Below are positions 50,275-62,244 of a DNA stretch of 64,000 nt, one piece after another (positions within the stretch are counted from its first letter, which is position 1; each line of letters opens with the position of its first letter). The translations under genes and the position numbers were made by a program. This stretch comes from Scilla litardierei (taxonomy: Eukaryota; Streptophyta; Magnoliopsida; Asparagales; Asparagaceae). The stretch covers positions 604,943,659-605,007,658 of the forward strand of contig CM061142.1 of NCBI GenBank assembly GCA_030789695.1, given 5' to 3'. Below the pieces are notes generated by a model. The model saw only the letters and a program-made list of their open reading frames with translations, had not been told where the DNA came from and made no database searches.

Positions 50275-50288
50275 CTCATATATATAGG
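50275..50288 (-). promoter_or_regulatory. TATA region of the gag-only copia 3' LTR
   Basis: CCTATATATATGAG on the minus strand lies about 85 bases downstream of the iteron block. The copy in the 5' LTR (54732-54745) would start the transcript. Confidence 0.5.
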
Positions 50289-50369
50289 AATCCTATATCA
50301 AGCCCAAAAACCCAAAGAAACAGCCAGAAAATCAAATCTGCAACGGCTAGAAACTGGGTGAAAACGACA

Positions 50370-50830
50370 AGAACAGTCGACTGATGATCATAAGACAGTC
50401 GACTGACAAACAAGACAGGCACCTGTTAATCCTTCAGCAGACGACTGCTGCAGGGGATGGATCGAAACAGAGAGCTGCACTCTTTCTCCACTTCTTCGCA
50501 CATGCGACTGATGTTAATACTACAGTCGACTGTGGAATAGTCAGGCGACTGTATATTCTTCATCAGTCGACTACTGTAAAGTATGGAGAGAAGACAGAGA
50601 GATGCAGAGATTGCACTTACGCTAGACAGGTGACTGTTGACCAAATCTCAGGCGACTGTAAATGTACATGCGACTGGGAACTGATTGACAGGCGACTGTG
50701 CGTAAAGCTCAAGTGTGAGTCAATAAAAATGTTGACTTGAGCAGTGCATATCAGGCGACTGTAGAAGGATCTACAGGCGACTGGAAATCACCCAGTCGAC
50801 TGTGTTTCCCTCAACAGGCGACTGATAGCA
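50370..50830 (-). repeat. U3 iterons CAGTCGACTG / CAGGCGACTG
   Basis: At least fifteen copies of AGTCGACTG, AGGCGACTG or a one-base variant occur in both orientations, at irregular spacing. The GTCGAC core is a perfect palindrome. The same block lies in the 5' LTR at 54830-55290. It is upstream of the TATA region in the element's direction. Confidence 0.8.
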
Positions 50831-51239
50831 GAAGTAAACCTATTGGGTTGGATTCTATGATAATCCTAAGGTTCACTAAGATGGTTAGATGCATGAGCAT
50901 GAATGAGTAAACCATCTAGCAAGGCATTACATCGATCCTAGACGCAAAAAGAGAGAGAAAGCAATAAAGTAAATTACATGGATTACAATGTTTTCAAAAG
51001 AGTCTAAGTCTACAATCTTGATGCCTTGAAAGCTCTCCATCATCTCCAAGCTTTGGCACTCCTTGAGTCTAAACTTTGGCCCTTCTTCACATGATGTCCA
51101 TCCTTACACCAAGTGATTAGTCTCCAACAAAGATATCCTTAAAATAAACTGAGAGACTAAAACATGAGATTCATTAGCAACAACATAATGTTGTGATCAT
51201 CATCAAAATAAGATTGGTATAAAACACCAATACTCAACA

Positions 51240-51254
51240 ATCTCCCCCTTTTTG
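51240..51254 (-). promoter_or_regulatory. Polypurine tract of the gag-only copia
   Basis: AAAAAGGGGGAGAT on the minus strand, directly before the 3' LTR start TGTTGAG. Confidence 0.85.
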
Positions 51255-52166
51255 ATGATGACACACATTATGTAAATCATAAAGAATTAAAGCACAAAGC
51301 TAATGATCTCCCCCTACTTATATGCACCAATTAAGTCATGAGCTACACAAAGGTAAATACTCATAAACTAATAACAACATGGTGACATATAATAGGCATG
51401 GATTACATAAACCAATTGCAAAGTAAAAAATCATGCAAACAAGAATGGTTTATCTAATCCCATATATCTCTTCCCTATAGAGATATCTCTCCCCATATGC
51501 ATATGTAAATATCTCTCCCCCTATAGATATGATCACATAATGCATATATCTCTCCCCCTTGACATCGTCAAAAAGGTGGACATCAAAAACATCCCCCTTT
51601 ATCATCTTAACCAAGATGTGACACTATGCAAGAAAAGAAAGATATGTATGATACCAAATATAAAATTTAGTGGGTATCAATTCACTATCCCATGCTCCCC
51701 CTAGATCATAGAAATGGTCAACTTTTGACTTCTAGGATCTAATACCAATTAATTATTGGAGCCATGGGCCAAAAGTGTATCAAAGCACAAGATATGGAAA
51801 AAAAGCTTCAAAGATACACAAGGATATTGCCAAAAACAAAGGTACATGAAACAAGTTGGCAATAGACAAGAGGTTTGGTTTGAGACCAAAAATAACCAAA
51901 TGTAAACAATGATCTCAAAACAAAAACATCCGAAATGAGAGTTAAAATATGTCTTAAAATAATTTAAACATATATTATATTAACTTCCTTATTGACAGAC
52001 ACATGGATCATGCATGTATGTCAATAAACCCCAAGGTCCCAATTTTCATGAAAAGAAATAAATTTGAAAAATATTTTCAAAATCATGAAACACACACAAT
52101 CAATGGGTATGTATAAAATAACCATAGAAGCATAATACCCATGCAATATGCAAATGTGTGAGGAAC
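51255..52166 (-). other. Non-coding internal region of the gag-only copia
   Basis: AT-rich, no ORF. It has several TATCTCTCCCC repeats (51470-51560). It replaces the pol region expected in an autonomous element. Confidence 0.6.
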
Positions 52167-53927
52167 CTAAACATTAGGTAACCAAACCCAAGAGGAGTTT
52201 GATTTCCTAACATAATCACACGAGGTGATCACATCCCTAACTAGAGAGTTGATGTAACTATCTCTCTCTTGATCACTAGCCTTAGTGGGAATCCATAATC
52301 TCAAGGATTTCCAAGGCAAAGGTTTTGCCTTAGCAAGAGGGAAGGATGTGGCATGCTTAGGTGTAGAAACAAGTTTCTTAGCATGCAAAGAATGAGGATT
52401 TTGCTTCTTAGCAAAAAATGAAGATTCTTCATTCTTCCTCATCACCTTGTGATCTACATGCTTCTTGTGAGTGTTATTGTTGTACAAGAGAGCATGGTGA
52501 TTCTTCTTAGGTGCTTTAGCAATATTTCTTGAATTTGCACCAAAGGAAGAATTAGAGGTGGGTTTGGGAACCACATTTTGAACATAACCCAAACCTCCTC
52601 TATGATTTGCCGGATGTTGTTTTTCCAACAAATCGTGGAGTGAATCCCTAGAATACACAAAGCTTATGAGCTTACGGGATTCCTCTTCACATTTCAACGT
52701 AAGTTGTTGAATGTGAGCATCTAAGCTAAGGTTTTGAGCAATGAGATTTTCATTAGAAATGCTCAATTCCTTAACTTGAGAAAGAAGTGTGTCTTTCTCG
52801 CAAGTGTCATAAACATGTCTTTCATCATGAACTACACTTGCAGATTCTAACTCATGCACCCTACTCATAGCATTATCAAGTTTAGCTTTCATTTTATCAT
52901 AAGAATCGATGCACTTACTTGCCAAATTGGAGGCCACATTTAGTCGGTATTCAAGCTCCTCATAGGATGGTTTTTCTTCCTCGGCTTCCTCATCACTATT
53001 CTCCTCGTTTGAGCTTGACGAAGACTCTTCCCCATTGGCCATAAAACAGCTTTCAACTTTGGAGTTGCGCCATGTCTCTATATCTTCATCGCTAGAGTTA
53101 GATGAAGTTGATGAGGAATCATCAAAGTCAACGAAACACCTTTGATCGTGCTCCTTGTCATCATCTTCTTCATCATTAGATGTGTCCCCATCGGAATCAT
53201 CAAATGTGCCACTAAGTCCCTTCTTTTGGTTCTTGACCTCGGACTTGGCTTTCCAATGTTTCTTCTCTTTACCCTTACTGGTATCTATGTTGAGTTTGGA
53301 AGGGCATTCGGAAGACATATGACCTATTCCACTGCAGTTGAAACAAACCAACTTGTTAGACTGTGAAACCAACTTTGAAGAAGACATACCTTGATTTTCC
53401 TTGAGGAATGCCTTGAAATTCTTGAATTGCTTGGCAAGCTCGATGTAGTCATCGTCACTAAGAACTTCTTCTTCACCACTTGGAGCTTCTTGTTGGAACT
53501 TCTTTTTCCACTTGAAAGACTCCTTCTCACCATGCAGAGCAACACCCTTTTTCTTCTCGGGCTTGGTTGACTAGATCTCTTCCTTATGTTGAAGTAACAC
53601 TTCATGAGAGATTTCCAAAGTATGCCAAATACTATTAGCCGATTTGCACATGGAGATGCGATCGAACTCATCCGGAGTGAGGGCGCAATGGAGAACACAC
53701 ATAGCCCTAGTATTGACTTTAATCAAGTCCTTCTCTGCTTTAGTTCTCAAGGCCGCGGGAGTAGATGGCTCCTCGAAGGGTGACTCCGTTATGTCCCAAA
53801 GGTCGTGACTCTTTAAGTAGACCATCATCCTGATCTTCCAACTCGGATAGTTGGATCCGTTGAAGATCGGGGGTCGAACAGTAGAGAGACCTTCTTCATG
53901 AGGCGCGGAAGTAGGGTTGAATGCCAT
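52167..53927 (-). CDS. Copia Gag (587 codons, one in-frame TAG)
   Basis: ATG at 53927 (MAFNPTSAPHEEGLSTVRPPIF). The N-terminal domain (SNYPSWKIRMMVYLKSHDLWDI) is the usual copia Gag. A TAG at 53571-53573 is the only break; the same frame is then open to 52167. A CCHC knuckle CFNCSGIGHMSSEC lies near residue 193, followed by acidic Ser-rich and coiled-coil-like segments (about 220-400) and a basic tail ending SSWVWLPNV. In pol-containing relatives that tail leads into the protease; here the frame ends. Gag would form the particle. The lone stop may be a recent mutation, as the LTRs are nearly identical. Confidence 0.8.
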
Positions 53928-53945
53928 TGTTGCAGTATGCTTTAA

Positions 53946-53961
53946 CCTCGCTCTGATACCA
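53946..53961 (-). promoter_or_regulatory. Primer binding site of the gag-only copia
   Basis: TGGTATCAGAGCGAGG two bases after the 5' LTR on the minus strand, complementary to plant initiator-Met tRNA as is normal for copia elements. Confidence 0.85.
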
Positions 53962-53963
53962 AT

Positions 53964-55695
53964 TGTAGGGATTGTCTAACCCTTGCAATACTAACAACAC
54001 ACACTAGAGGGGGGTGAATAGTGTAATAGCAATAAAATTGTCCAAATAAAATTAAACTTGCAAATGCGGAATTATAAATGCAAGAGGAATTAAATGGCAC
54101 AATCAATCCAAACGCAAACACAAAGTTTTACCCTGGTTCCCCAAACTTGGGTACATCCAGCCACACCAATATTCACTATATTCCCACACAGAGAAGTGAA
54201 TACAAATCCCACAAAGAGATACCCCACAAAGAGGATTTATGCCCTACACAAGGACCTAACCAATCCTACACAAGGATCAAGATTCCCACACAGAGAATCA
54301 CTAACTACCACTCAGAGAATTAGGGTTAGTCCTACACTAGGACACTAAACTCCCACACAGAGAGTTAATTTCCACAAAGAGAATTTCCTAAGTCCCACAA
54401 AGAGACAACCTCCCACAAAGAGAATATCCTAATCCCACAAAGAGAAAAGGAGAACAATTTACACCTTGTAAAGTAAATACTCTTACCTATGCCTTGAGAT
54501 GCTTACTCATGAATGAATGCAAGGCATGGAAGAGGATCTCCAAGTGTTGGAATATGCTTGAGAGCACTTGGATGATTTCCCTTGAGCTGGACTTCAATGC
54601 ATGAAGAAAGATGAATGCTCAAATAGAGGGAAATGAGGGAGCTTGAGAGTGGCTTATTGATCTCTTGAGATTTTCTATAGAATCAAGAGTTTATCAAATG
54701 TTGGCAAGGGTTCTCAAGAATGGCAGCACACTCATATATATAGGAATCCTATATCAAGCCCAAAAACCCAAAGAAACAGCCAGAAAATCAAATCTGCAAC
54801 GGCTAGAAACTGGGTGAAAACGACAGGAACAGTCGACTGATGATCATAAGACAGTCGACTGACAAACAAGACAGGCACCTGTTAATCCTTCAGCAGACGA
54901 CTGCTGCAGGGGATGGATCGAAACAGAGAGCTGCACTCTTTCTCCACTTCTTCGCACATGCGACTGATGTTAATACTACAGTCGACTGTGGAATAGTCAG
55001 GCGACTGTATATTCTTCATCAGTCGACTACTGTAAAGTATGGAGAGAAGACAGAGAGATGCAGAGATTGCACTTACGCTAGACAGGTGACTGTTGACCAA
55101 ATCTCAGGCGACTGTAAATGTACATGCGACTGGGAACTGATTGACAGGCGACTGTGCGTAAAGCTCAAGTGTGAGTCAATAAAAATGTTGACTTGAGCAG
55201 TGCATATCAGGCGACTGTAGAAGGATCTACAGGCGACTGGAAATCACCCAGTCGACTGTGTTTCCCTCAACAGGCGACTGATAGCAGAAGTGAACCTATT
55301 GGGTTGGATTCTATGATAATCCTAAGGTTCACTAAGATGGTTAGATGCATGAGCATGAATGAGTAAACCATCTAGCAAGGCATTACATCGATCCTAGACG
55401 CAAAAAGAGAGAGAAAGCAATAAAGTAAATTACATAGATTACAATGCTTTCAAAAGAGTCTAAGTCTACAATCTTGATGCCTTGAGAGCTCTCCATCATC
55501 TCCAAGCTTTGGCACTCCTTGAGTCCAAACTTTGGCCCTTCTTCACATGATGTCCATCCTTACACCAAGTGATTAGTCTCCAACAAAGATATCCTTGAAT
55601 TAAACTGAGAGACTAAAACATGAGATTCATTAGCAACAACATAATGTTGTGATCATCATCAAAATAAGATTGGTATAAAACACCAATACTCAACA
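53964..55695 (-). repeat. 5' LTR of the gag-only copia (1732 bp)
   Basis: Plus-strand ends TGTAGGGATT and CTCAACA, nearly identical to 49500-51239. Contains the iteron block 54830-55290 and TATA region 54732-54745. Confidence 0.9.
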
Positions 55696-55734
55696 AACAA
55701 TTGGCATCGTCTATGGGAACTTAGGGTTACACCC

Positions 55735-57528
55735 ATGTCAGGCCCCACACGCAGTCTCTGCAATTCCCATCGTGACAAGATGCCCATGGCCGAGGAGTCA
55801 TGTTCTCCCGGACGGACTCCCCCGCTAGATCTGCCCCTTGAGGGGTCGGCTGCTATCATTCAATCTGCGGCCCACAACGTCTACGAGAACTTCGATGCCT
55901 TCACCAAGCTGATGGAAAATTTGGTCGCTGCCAGACCCATGGGCCCCCCTCTGCCCGAAGGCCCCTTTAGGCCCCGAAACATGAGGCATGACCTCCTCCC
56001 CAAGTTCAAAGAGGAAGTAGCCACTCAACAAACTTAGCTCGATGAAGAGAAAGCGGCAGCTCTGCAAAGGCAGCTCGACGAAGAGGGGGTCGCTCTGCGA
56101 AGGCATCTCGACGAAGAAGCGACCATTCGACAGTGTCGGTTCATCATCACCGCAAAGGAGAGGATCCAAGAGGGGAGCCAAGGAGTCCCCTAATCGTCGG
56201 CCCTGGGAGTACGAAATTCCCCTAGGCCGAATCACGCTGTTGAAAGTCGTCGACGCGGGAGCATACGAAGCTCGAGACAAGAAGAGCGCTCACCTCAGAG
56301 CAGGAGCCCTCGTCAGTCAGGATGCCGTTCTCCTAGGCGTAATGATCGGCGGTGACGAGGCCACGATCGGAGTATGACCCCTATAGAGCGAGGAAGGGAC
56401 ACCCCTAAGTGCCAAGGTGGCTCATCCGGTGGTTCCAATCAATCGAGGGGAGGCCATGGCGGCCGAAATGTCCCCGAAGGTCGCATGCACATCCCCTACC
56501 CCGAAGAGGCCAACCCGCTGAACATGAGGGTGATCTCAACCCTGGTACCTCATAGGTTCTAAATCCCTCAATTTGAAATGTATGATGGTTCGGACGATCT
56601 CCTAGAGCATGTGCAGTGATACCGAGGTTATGGAGATTCAAGAAGCAGATGACGCGCTCCTTTGTCGAGCTTTCCAGACGACGTTGAAGAAGTCAGCTGT
56701 AGAGTGGAACAACGGCTTGCCCGACCAATCTGTCGACTTGTTCGACGATCTGTCTCGCAGTTCTGTTAGCAGTTCCTGGCATGGCAAAGAAGGAGGAAAG
56801 CCTCTGACTATCTATTCACGATAGTTCAGAAGGAGAGGGAAACTATCCAGAAATTCTTACAGTGCTTCAATGAAGAAAGGCTCGGCATGACGAGCTGCAG
56901 AGATAAGCTCGGCATGACGAGCTGCAGAGATAAGCTCGTCATGGCGGCCTTCAAGAAGGGGCTGACCAGTCGGAGTCTACTCAAATCCTTGCTCCACGAT
57001 CCGTTGGTCGACCTCAATTCTATCTTCTCTAGAGCAGAGAAGTTCATGCTTAGTGGGGAGGCTTCGGGGACGAAGAAGAAGGTTGCACCGGTCGAAGTAC
57101 CGGTACTGAAGCACAGCCTAATTACCGACCGATGCAGGAGTACCGCCCTTAAGGGCGTGATCAAGCATGTCCCTGAGGGCACGACCAAGAAGGCAACCAA
57201 GGGTGCGACGAAGGAGGCCCTTGAAAGTAAGACCGCCCCTGACCTGCTGAGAGGGTTCCCTACCCCCAGGAACCCTGCTCTGAGGAACAGACCTGAGAGA
57301 GCACCAGAGGCTCACTACACGAGGCTCACCGCCCCCTTGGGTGAGGTGATGACAACGGCCATGGCGATCTGGCTTCTCAGAGAGGTACCTCTGAAGATGA
57401 AGTCAAAGCTCGCCACAAGAAATCAGCAAAAGTACCATCGATATCACCGAGACCATGGGCATGATATGGATGAGTGCTACACTTTGAAGAGGGACATTGA
57501 GCTGCTAATTCAAGATGGGCATCTCTGA
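55735..57528 (+). pseudogene. Tat gypsy gag, frameshifted
   Basis: An N-terminal leader (MSGPTRSLCNSHRDKMPMAEE), a repeated LDEE-type coiled segment (56037-56130) and, across frames, the Tat gag core: FEMYDGSDDLLEHV near 56575, EIQEADDALLCRAFQTTLKKSAVEWNNGLP (56632-56730), FLAWQRRRKASDYLFTIVQKERETIQKFL near 56780-56860 and the open frame 56887-57528. The zinc finger near 57430 reads KYHRYHRDHGHDMDEC, with Tyr-His where the first Cys is usual. A 27-base unit is duplicated in tandem near 56885-56938. Stops and frame changes make it a fossil. Confidence 0.75.
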
Positions 57529-58164
57529 AGATTTGTCGACCAAAGAAGGCCGAGGCATGAGGGAGGAGAACATGCAGGAGCTGTTTGGCCGACCCCAACC
57601 CACGACGCCGAGCAAGTTGCCCATCAAATCACCGAGCCGGTCATGCGCGTGAATGTGATATGCGACGGACCGGCCTCGGGTGGCACATCAGCATCGGCTC
57701 GAAAGACTTATGCTCGACAAGTTATGATGATGGACATTGGTACATGGGCAAAGAGGAGGAGGGTAGCTCGTCCCCCCATCTCCTTCTCCAATGACGACCT
57801 TGAGGGAGTCGAGCTGCCACATGAAGACGCCATCGTCATCGAGGCTTTCATTGGGCCGGCCATCGTAAGCAGACTTTTGATCGACACAGGGAGCTCGTGT
57901 GACATCTTATGCTTGTCCACAATCCAGAAGATGGGGTTGAAGGATGCAGAGCTGAAGCCATGCTTGGGCCCAATCGTCGGCTTCACCGGCCATTTGGTGC
58001 CCACTGTTGGAGTAATTACCTTGCCCGTCACCCTGGGGAATAAATCAAAGGTCGTCACTTGGATGATGCAGTTCGTCATCGTCGACGTTGCTTTGGCATA
58101 CAACATCATTATTGGGCGGCCCTACATGATTGCCATTGAAGCTCTCTCCTCGCTATTGCATTAA
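57529..58164 (+). pseudogene. Tat gypsy protease region
   Basis: The frame 57643-58164 contains VICDGPASGGTSASARKTYAR, then the aspartic-protease site LLIDTGSSCDILCL (near 57880) and IIIGRPYMIAIEALSS. It ends at a TAA (58162-58164) where the usual gypsy frame would run on into the RT linker. Confidence 0.8.
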
Positions 58165-59395
58165 ATGGTGAAGTTCCAGACTCCGCATGGAGTCGGACAG
58201 GTGCGAGGATGCCAGAAGCTCTCCCGAAGCTGCTACGTCAGCTCCACCGAGCATAAAAAGTCTGAGCAAGCCCTCCTGATCGATCTCTTCGACGGTCAGA
58301 AGAACTTTGTTAATCGACGGCCAGCCCTAGTAGAGGATGTAGATGAGGTGCCAGTGGCAGAGAAAGCGGACAATACCGTGTCTATAGGCACAAAGCTGCC
58401 CGCCAAGCTAAAGGCGGGGCTTGTCGACCTCCTTAGGGAGAATGCTGATATGGTCGCCCGTGGACATGCCCAGAATCGACCCAACAATGATCACCTACGA
58501 GCTACATGTAGATCCAGAAGCTCGCCCCTCAGGCAGAAGAAGCGGAGCACACGAGGAGAAAAGATGCGGGCTGCGGGCAAGGAGGTGGATCGGCTCCTTG
58601 AGGCCGGATTCATTAGAGAAGTGAACTACCCAGACTGGCTCACTAGCATGGTAATGGTGAAGAAGCCCAGCAGCAAATGACGTATGTGCGTGGACTTCAT
58701 CGACCTCAACAAGGCATGCCCAAAGGACAGCTTCCCTTTACCGAGGATCGACCATTTGGTAGACAACGCCACCAGGTACGAGCTACTGACATTCATGGAT
58801 GCCTTTTGAGGCTACAACCAGATACAGATGGTGACACACAACGAGGAGAAGACATCGTTCGTCACCAACCGGGGGATATTATGCTATACAAAGATGCCGT
58901 TCGGACTAAGGAACGTCGGGGCGACCTATCAATGGATGGTGAACAAGATCTTACATCCCCGGGTCAGAAGGAATCTCAAAGTATACATCGATGACATGAT
59001 GGTCAAGTCAAATAAGGCCGAGGATCACCTCGTCGACCTTGAGGAGACTTTCCAAAAGGTACGGCCTACAACATGCGGCTCAACCCGCCCAAATGCATAT
59101 TCGACATCCAGTCTGGAAAGTTCCTCAGCTTCATGATCACCAAGCGAGGGATCGAGGTGAACCCCAATAAAATATCTATCCTCATCAACATGAGCAAGCC
59201 GAGGATGATCATGGACTTACAGAGGCTGAATGGGCGGATCGCCGCATTGGGGAGATTCCTGTCGAAGTCCACCGAGAGGTCCCTCCCATTCTTTAAGGTC
59301 TTGCAGAAGGCCCTCAGTATGAGGAAAGGTATGAGGAAGGAGGTCGAGTGGGATGACTCCTGTGCCAAGCCTTTGGGCAACTAAAAGCTTATCTA
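58165..59395 (+). pseudogene. Tat gypsy reverse transcriptase, broken
   Basis: The frames read MRAAGKEVDRLLEAGFIREVNYPDWLTSMVMVKK, stop (58678), then CVDFIDLNKACPKDSFPLPRIDHLVD, a TGA near 58807, GYNQIQM...EKTSFVTNRGILCYTKMPFGLRNVGATYQ and the catalytic VYIDDMMVKS (near 58985). A frame change near 59060 leads to NPPKCIFDIQSGKFLSFMITKRGIEVNPNKI. At least two stops and two frame changes. Confidence 0.8.
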
Positions 59396-60549
59396 CAAAG
59401 CCTGCCTCTGCTTGCAAAGCCGGAGGAAGGAGATCAGCTCGGCCTCTATCTCGCTGCCACCGAAGAGGCCATCAGCTCGGTCCTAATTAAAGAAGACGGA
59501 GGCATCCAGAGGGTGGTCTACTATGCCAGCCAGGTGCTTTGGGAGGCGGAGACCCACTACAACCATATAGAGAAGTTTGCCTATTGCCTCGTCCTGACGA
59601 CGAGGAAGCTTCGACCCTACTTCCAGGCACATACCGTCGTGGTCTACACCAACTCGCCGCTTGAGAAGAACCTGAAGAAGCTGGAGAGATCGGGCCGAAT
59701 GCTGAATTCGAGTGTCAAACTTAGCGAGTTCGACATCGTCTACAAGCCCATGGCGACGATCAAGGGTTAGTCGCTGGCAGACTTTGTGGCAAAATGCACA
59801 GCCGAAGAGCTTGCTGAAACTTCACCTGATGTTCGACCGGGTGCGGAACAACAGAAGCCCACCGACGAGAATCCCCCCTCAACATCCACCACCCAATCTG
59901 AAGGTGAGCTATGGGTTGTCCATGTTGATGGATCGGCCACGGCGTCAGGGAGCGGAGCCGACATCGTGATAGAGACCCCTGAAGGAAGCTTACTAGAGTA
60001 TGCACTCCGCTTCAATTTTTCAGCAACCAACATTGTGGCAGAGTACGAGGCTACCCTTAATGGGCTGAAGCTCTGCCGAGCGCTTCGGGTGATGAATGTA
60101 CTGCTGATTAGCGACTTGAGGCTCGTCGTCAAACAAATACAAGGCAGCTTCGAAGCTAGGGAGGACCCGATGAAGCGTAATCTAAAGTGTGCTCGGGCTT
60201 AGCTCCAAAAGTTTAAAAAGCGGGGATCCAGCATCTTCTTCGATCGAACAATCTTCAGGTCGACGCTCTCTCGAAGTTGGTGTTTTCTTCGCCGACCGAA
60301 ATTGGGAAGGCCATCTACGTCGAGAACTTGCTAACACCAAGTATCGAAGAAGGCGAGTTGCTATGCGTCAGCCAGGAGACGACATGGATGAGCCCGATCA
60401 TACCTACTTGGAGGCCAGGGCCTTGCTCGAAGACCGGATAGAAGCACCAAAGGTCGAGAGGCGGGCCTTGACGTTCGTGATCTTCGACGGTGTGCTTTAT
60501 CGGAAGCGTCGTGCGAGGTACGCTGTTTTGCCTTATCTGAAGTGCCTCA
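59396..60549 (+). pseudogene. Tat gypsy RNase H and second (archaeal-type) RNase H
   Basis: First RNase H: YYASQVLWEAETHYNHIEKFAYCLVLTTRKLRPYFQAH (59519 on). A TAG near 59768 interrupts. Second RNase H: ELWVVHVDGSATASGSGADIVIETPEG and NIVAEYEATLNGLKLCRAL (59900-60090), the extra domain typical of the Tat clade. The next part leads towards integrase (LTFVIFDGVLYRK near 60470) and is cut at 60549 by a solo LTR. Confidence 0.8.
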
Positions 60550-61073
60550 TGATGGGAAATCTAGTCCACCCCTAAGTAGTTTTGATGATGAGCACACCAA
60601 ATGTTGTTAATATACTAATTACATTATTCAAGTGTGTAGGTTGTGCATTAAGCTAAGTGAAGCTCAAAGCATACTCCAAAAAGAAGAAGCTCAGCCACTC
60701 TAATAAGATGAAGATGAATCTAGTAGCTCGCATTCCACGTCAAGCACAAATGAAGCTCAAAGATGAAGCTCATAGAACGTGCTCAAGCTTAAGCTAAGAT
60801 GAGCACAAATTCAAGTGAAGCATGCACCTACATCAAGATCTTATCGGCTTCAAAGTCTTTATTTAAGTCTAGTGTGTGAGTTATTTTCTTTTTAAGAATA
60901 TGTTAAAGCCAAGAAAATTTGCACACACACAAAATATTTTTTGAAAACAATTTTTAAACTTTTTTTAATACTTCTAGAGAGAGTAGATATTGATTCTAAT
61001 TCTTGTAGTCAATCTCCAAACACCCAGGAGTTGAGTACATATCTTTCAGCAGAGTTTCACTGAAAATCTGCTC

Positions 61074-61178
61074 TGGGAGTCGACTACCAAGGTAGGGAGT
61101 CGACTATGTGATGTAGCAGATTTTTCATTGAAAACTCTCTGGGAGTCGACTACCTCCCTTGGGAGTCGACTCCCGGCT
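61074..61178 (+). repeat. U3 iterons GGGAGTCGACT in the solo LTR
   Basis: Four copies (about 61076, 61096, 61142, 61162); the last is an extended palindrome GGGAGTCGACTCCC. The core GTCGAC is the same as in the gag-only copia, with different outer bases. Confidence 0.8.
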
Positions 61179-61277
61179 GTGTTTTGACTTCCCAGATTTG
61201 CTCCTACATTTATGTGTTGCTTGATTTGTGGGGCTGAATTTAAACCATTTTGAAATTCAAAATTCTCTTTGAAACTC

Positions 61278-61285
61278 TATAAATA
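61278..61285 (+). promoter_or_regulatory. TATA box of the solo LTR
   Basis: TATAAATA within ACTCTATAAATAGAGACC, about 100 bases downstream of the iterons. Confidence 0.65.
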
Positions 61286-62244
61286 GAGACCATATGAGAA
61301 CAAGTTCAATACCAATTTCTTTCATTCTTAAGCTAAGCAAAAATTCTCTTGAAATCTCAATCGTTCTCATCGCTCTCAACGTTCGCAGACAAAAACTGTT
61401 TTTCATTTCTGATTTTACTGTTTATATTTAAAATTCTTATTAAGATCATATTTTTTTTGCTATTGCAAATTGGTTTTTCAAAATCCTCTCTTTGATTTTC
61501 ATATTCTTTAAAGGATTTTTGAAACTCAAGATTCTGGATCACATCGAATTCATTTATATTCTTTGTGTGATCTAAGAACTATTTTAATTCTTTAGCCACA
61601 TAAGCACAATTGCAATATTATCTAAGCTATATGATTATTTTGGTGTAAAACCAATCTCCACTAACTATTGTGGTGAATTGGATTTTGATTTTATTTGGAG
61701 TCCCTTGGTGATAAGGGTTATGGAAAATCCTAGTCAAGACTAGGTGGTTGGAAATCCTTGTGGTGATACTAGGTCATTGGAAATCCTAACGAGTGAAGTT
61801 AGGTAATTGTATTGCTAAGGCAATAGTGGATTAAATCTCGAGCCGTGTTGGTCGGGGACTGGACGTACCCAAGTTGCGGGGAACCAGGATAAATCGATTG
61901 TCTCTATCTGTGTGATTTTCTGTGTTTGGCTTTATTGTTTATATTGTGCACAGTTATGCATTGTTGATAATATCTCTATATTGTAACTCATTGTTAATAA
62001 TAATGGTAAGTCAAATATTGCATTTTTAGTCCGCTGTGTAATCTCTCTGTTCATTATTATTATTATCATATTGTACTCATTGTGTTGATTAAGGACCAAG
62101 CGTAGATCACTCTACTTGGTTCCTTGGCAACATTGGAAGGGAAGTTTATTGTGTTTTAATAATCGAAGAAATTTTTTTAACTAATACAACACTATTCAAC
62201 CCCCCTTCTAGTATTGTTTGCCATCCACATGATCCAACACCTCA

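Larger units (their letters stand above)
49500..51239 (-). repeat. 3' LTR of the gag-only copia (1740 bp)
   Basis: Plus-strand ends TGTAGGGATC and CTCAACA. Includes a G-run of about 14 (49546-49559) against 6 in the other LTR, TGTGGGA/CCCACAAAGAGA repeats (49725-49990), a TATA at about 50280 and iterons 50370-50830. Confidence 0.9.
49500..55695 (-). mobile_element. Young gag-only Ty1/copia element (6.2 kb), TSD AACAA
   Basis: The LTRs at 49500-51239 and 53964-55695 are about 99 percent identical by eye (under 20 substitutions plus a G-run difference). AACAA flanks both sides (49495-49499 and 55696-55700). On the minus strand a tRNA-iMet-type primer site follows the 5' LTR and a polypurine tract precedes the 3' LTR. 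The internal part has gag only, with no protease, integrase or RT. It therefore needs enzymes from a SIRE-like partner. Confidence 0.9.
60550..62239 (+). mobile_element. Solo LTR of a copia (SIRE-like) element, 1690 bp, TSD CCTCA
   Basis: Ends TGATGGGAAATC and GATCCAACA, flanked by CCTCA at 60545-60549 and 62240-62244. A forward TATA box lies at 61278-61285 and ACTATTCAACCCCCCTTCTAGTA near 62190 is the plus-strand form of the motif in the other copia LTRs. Four GGGAGTCGACT iterons lie at 61074-61178, 100-200 bases upstream of the TATA. No coding sequence. Its removal restores the gypsy frame LPYLKCL-RPTRAEQVVRET. Confidence 0.85.

Noticed and set aside
56885..56938. Minisatellite in the Tat gag
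   Set aside because: Only two copies of a 27-base unit; a simple local duplication in a decayed gene.
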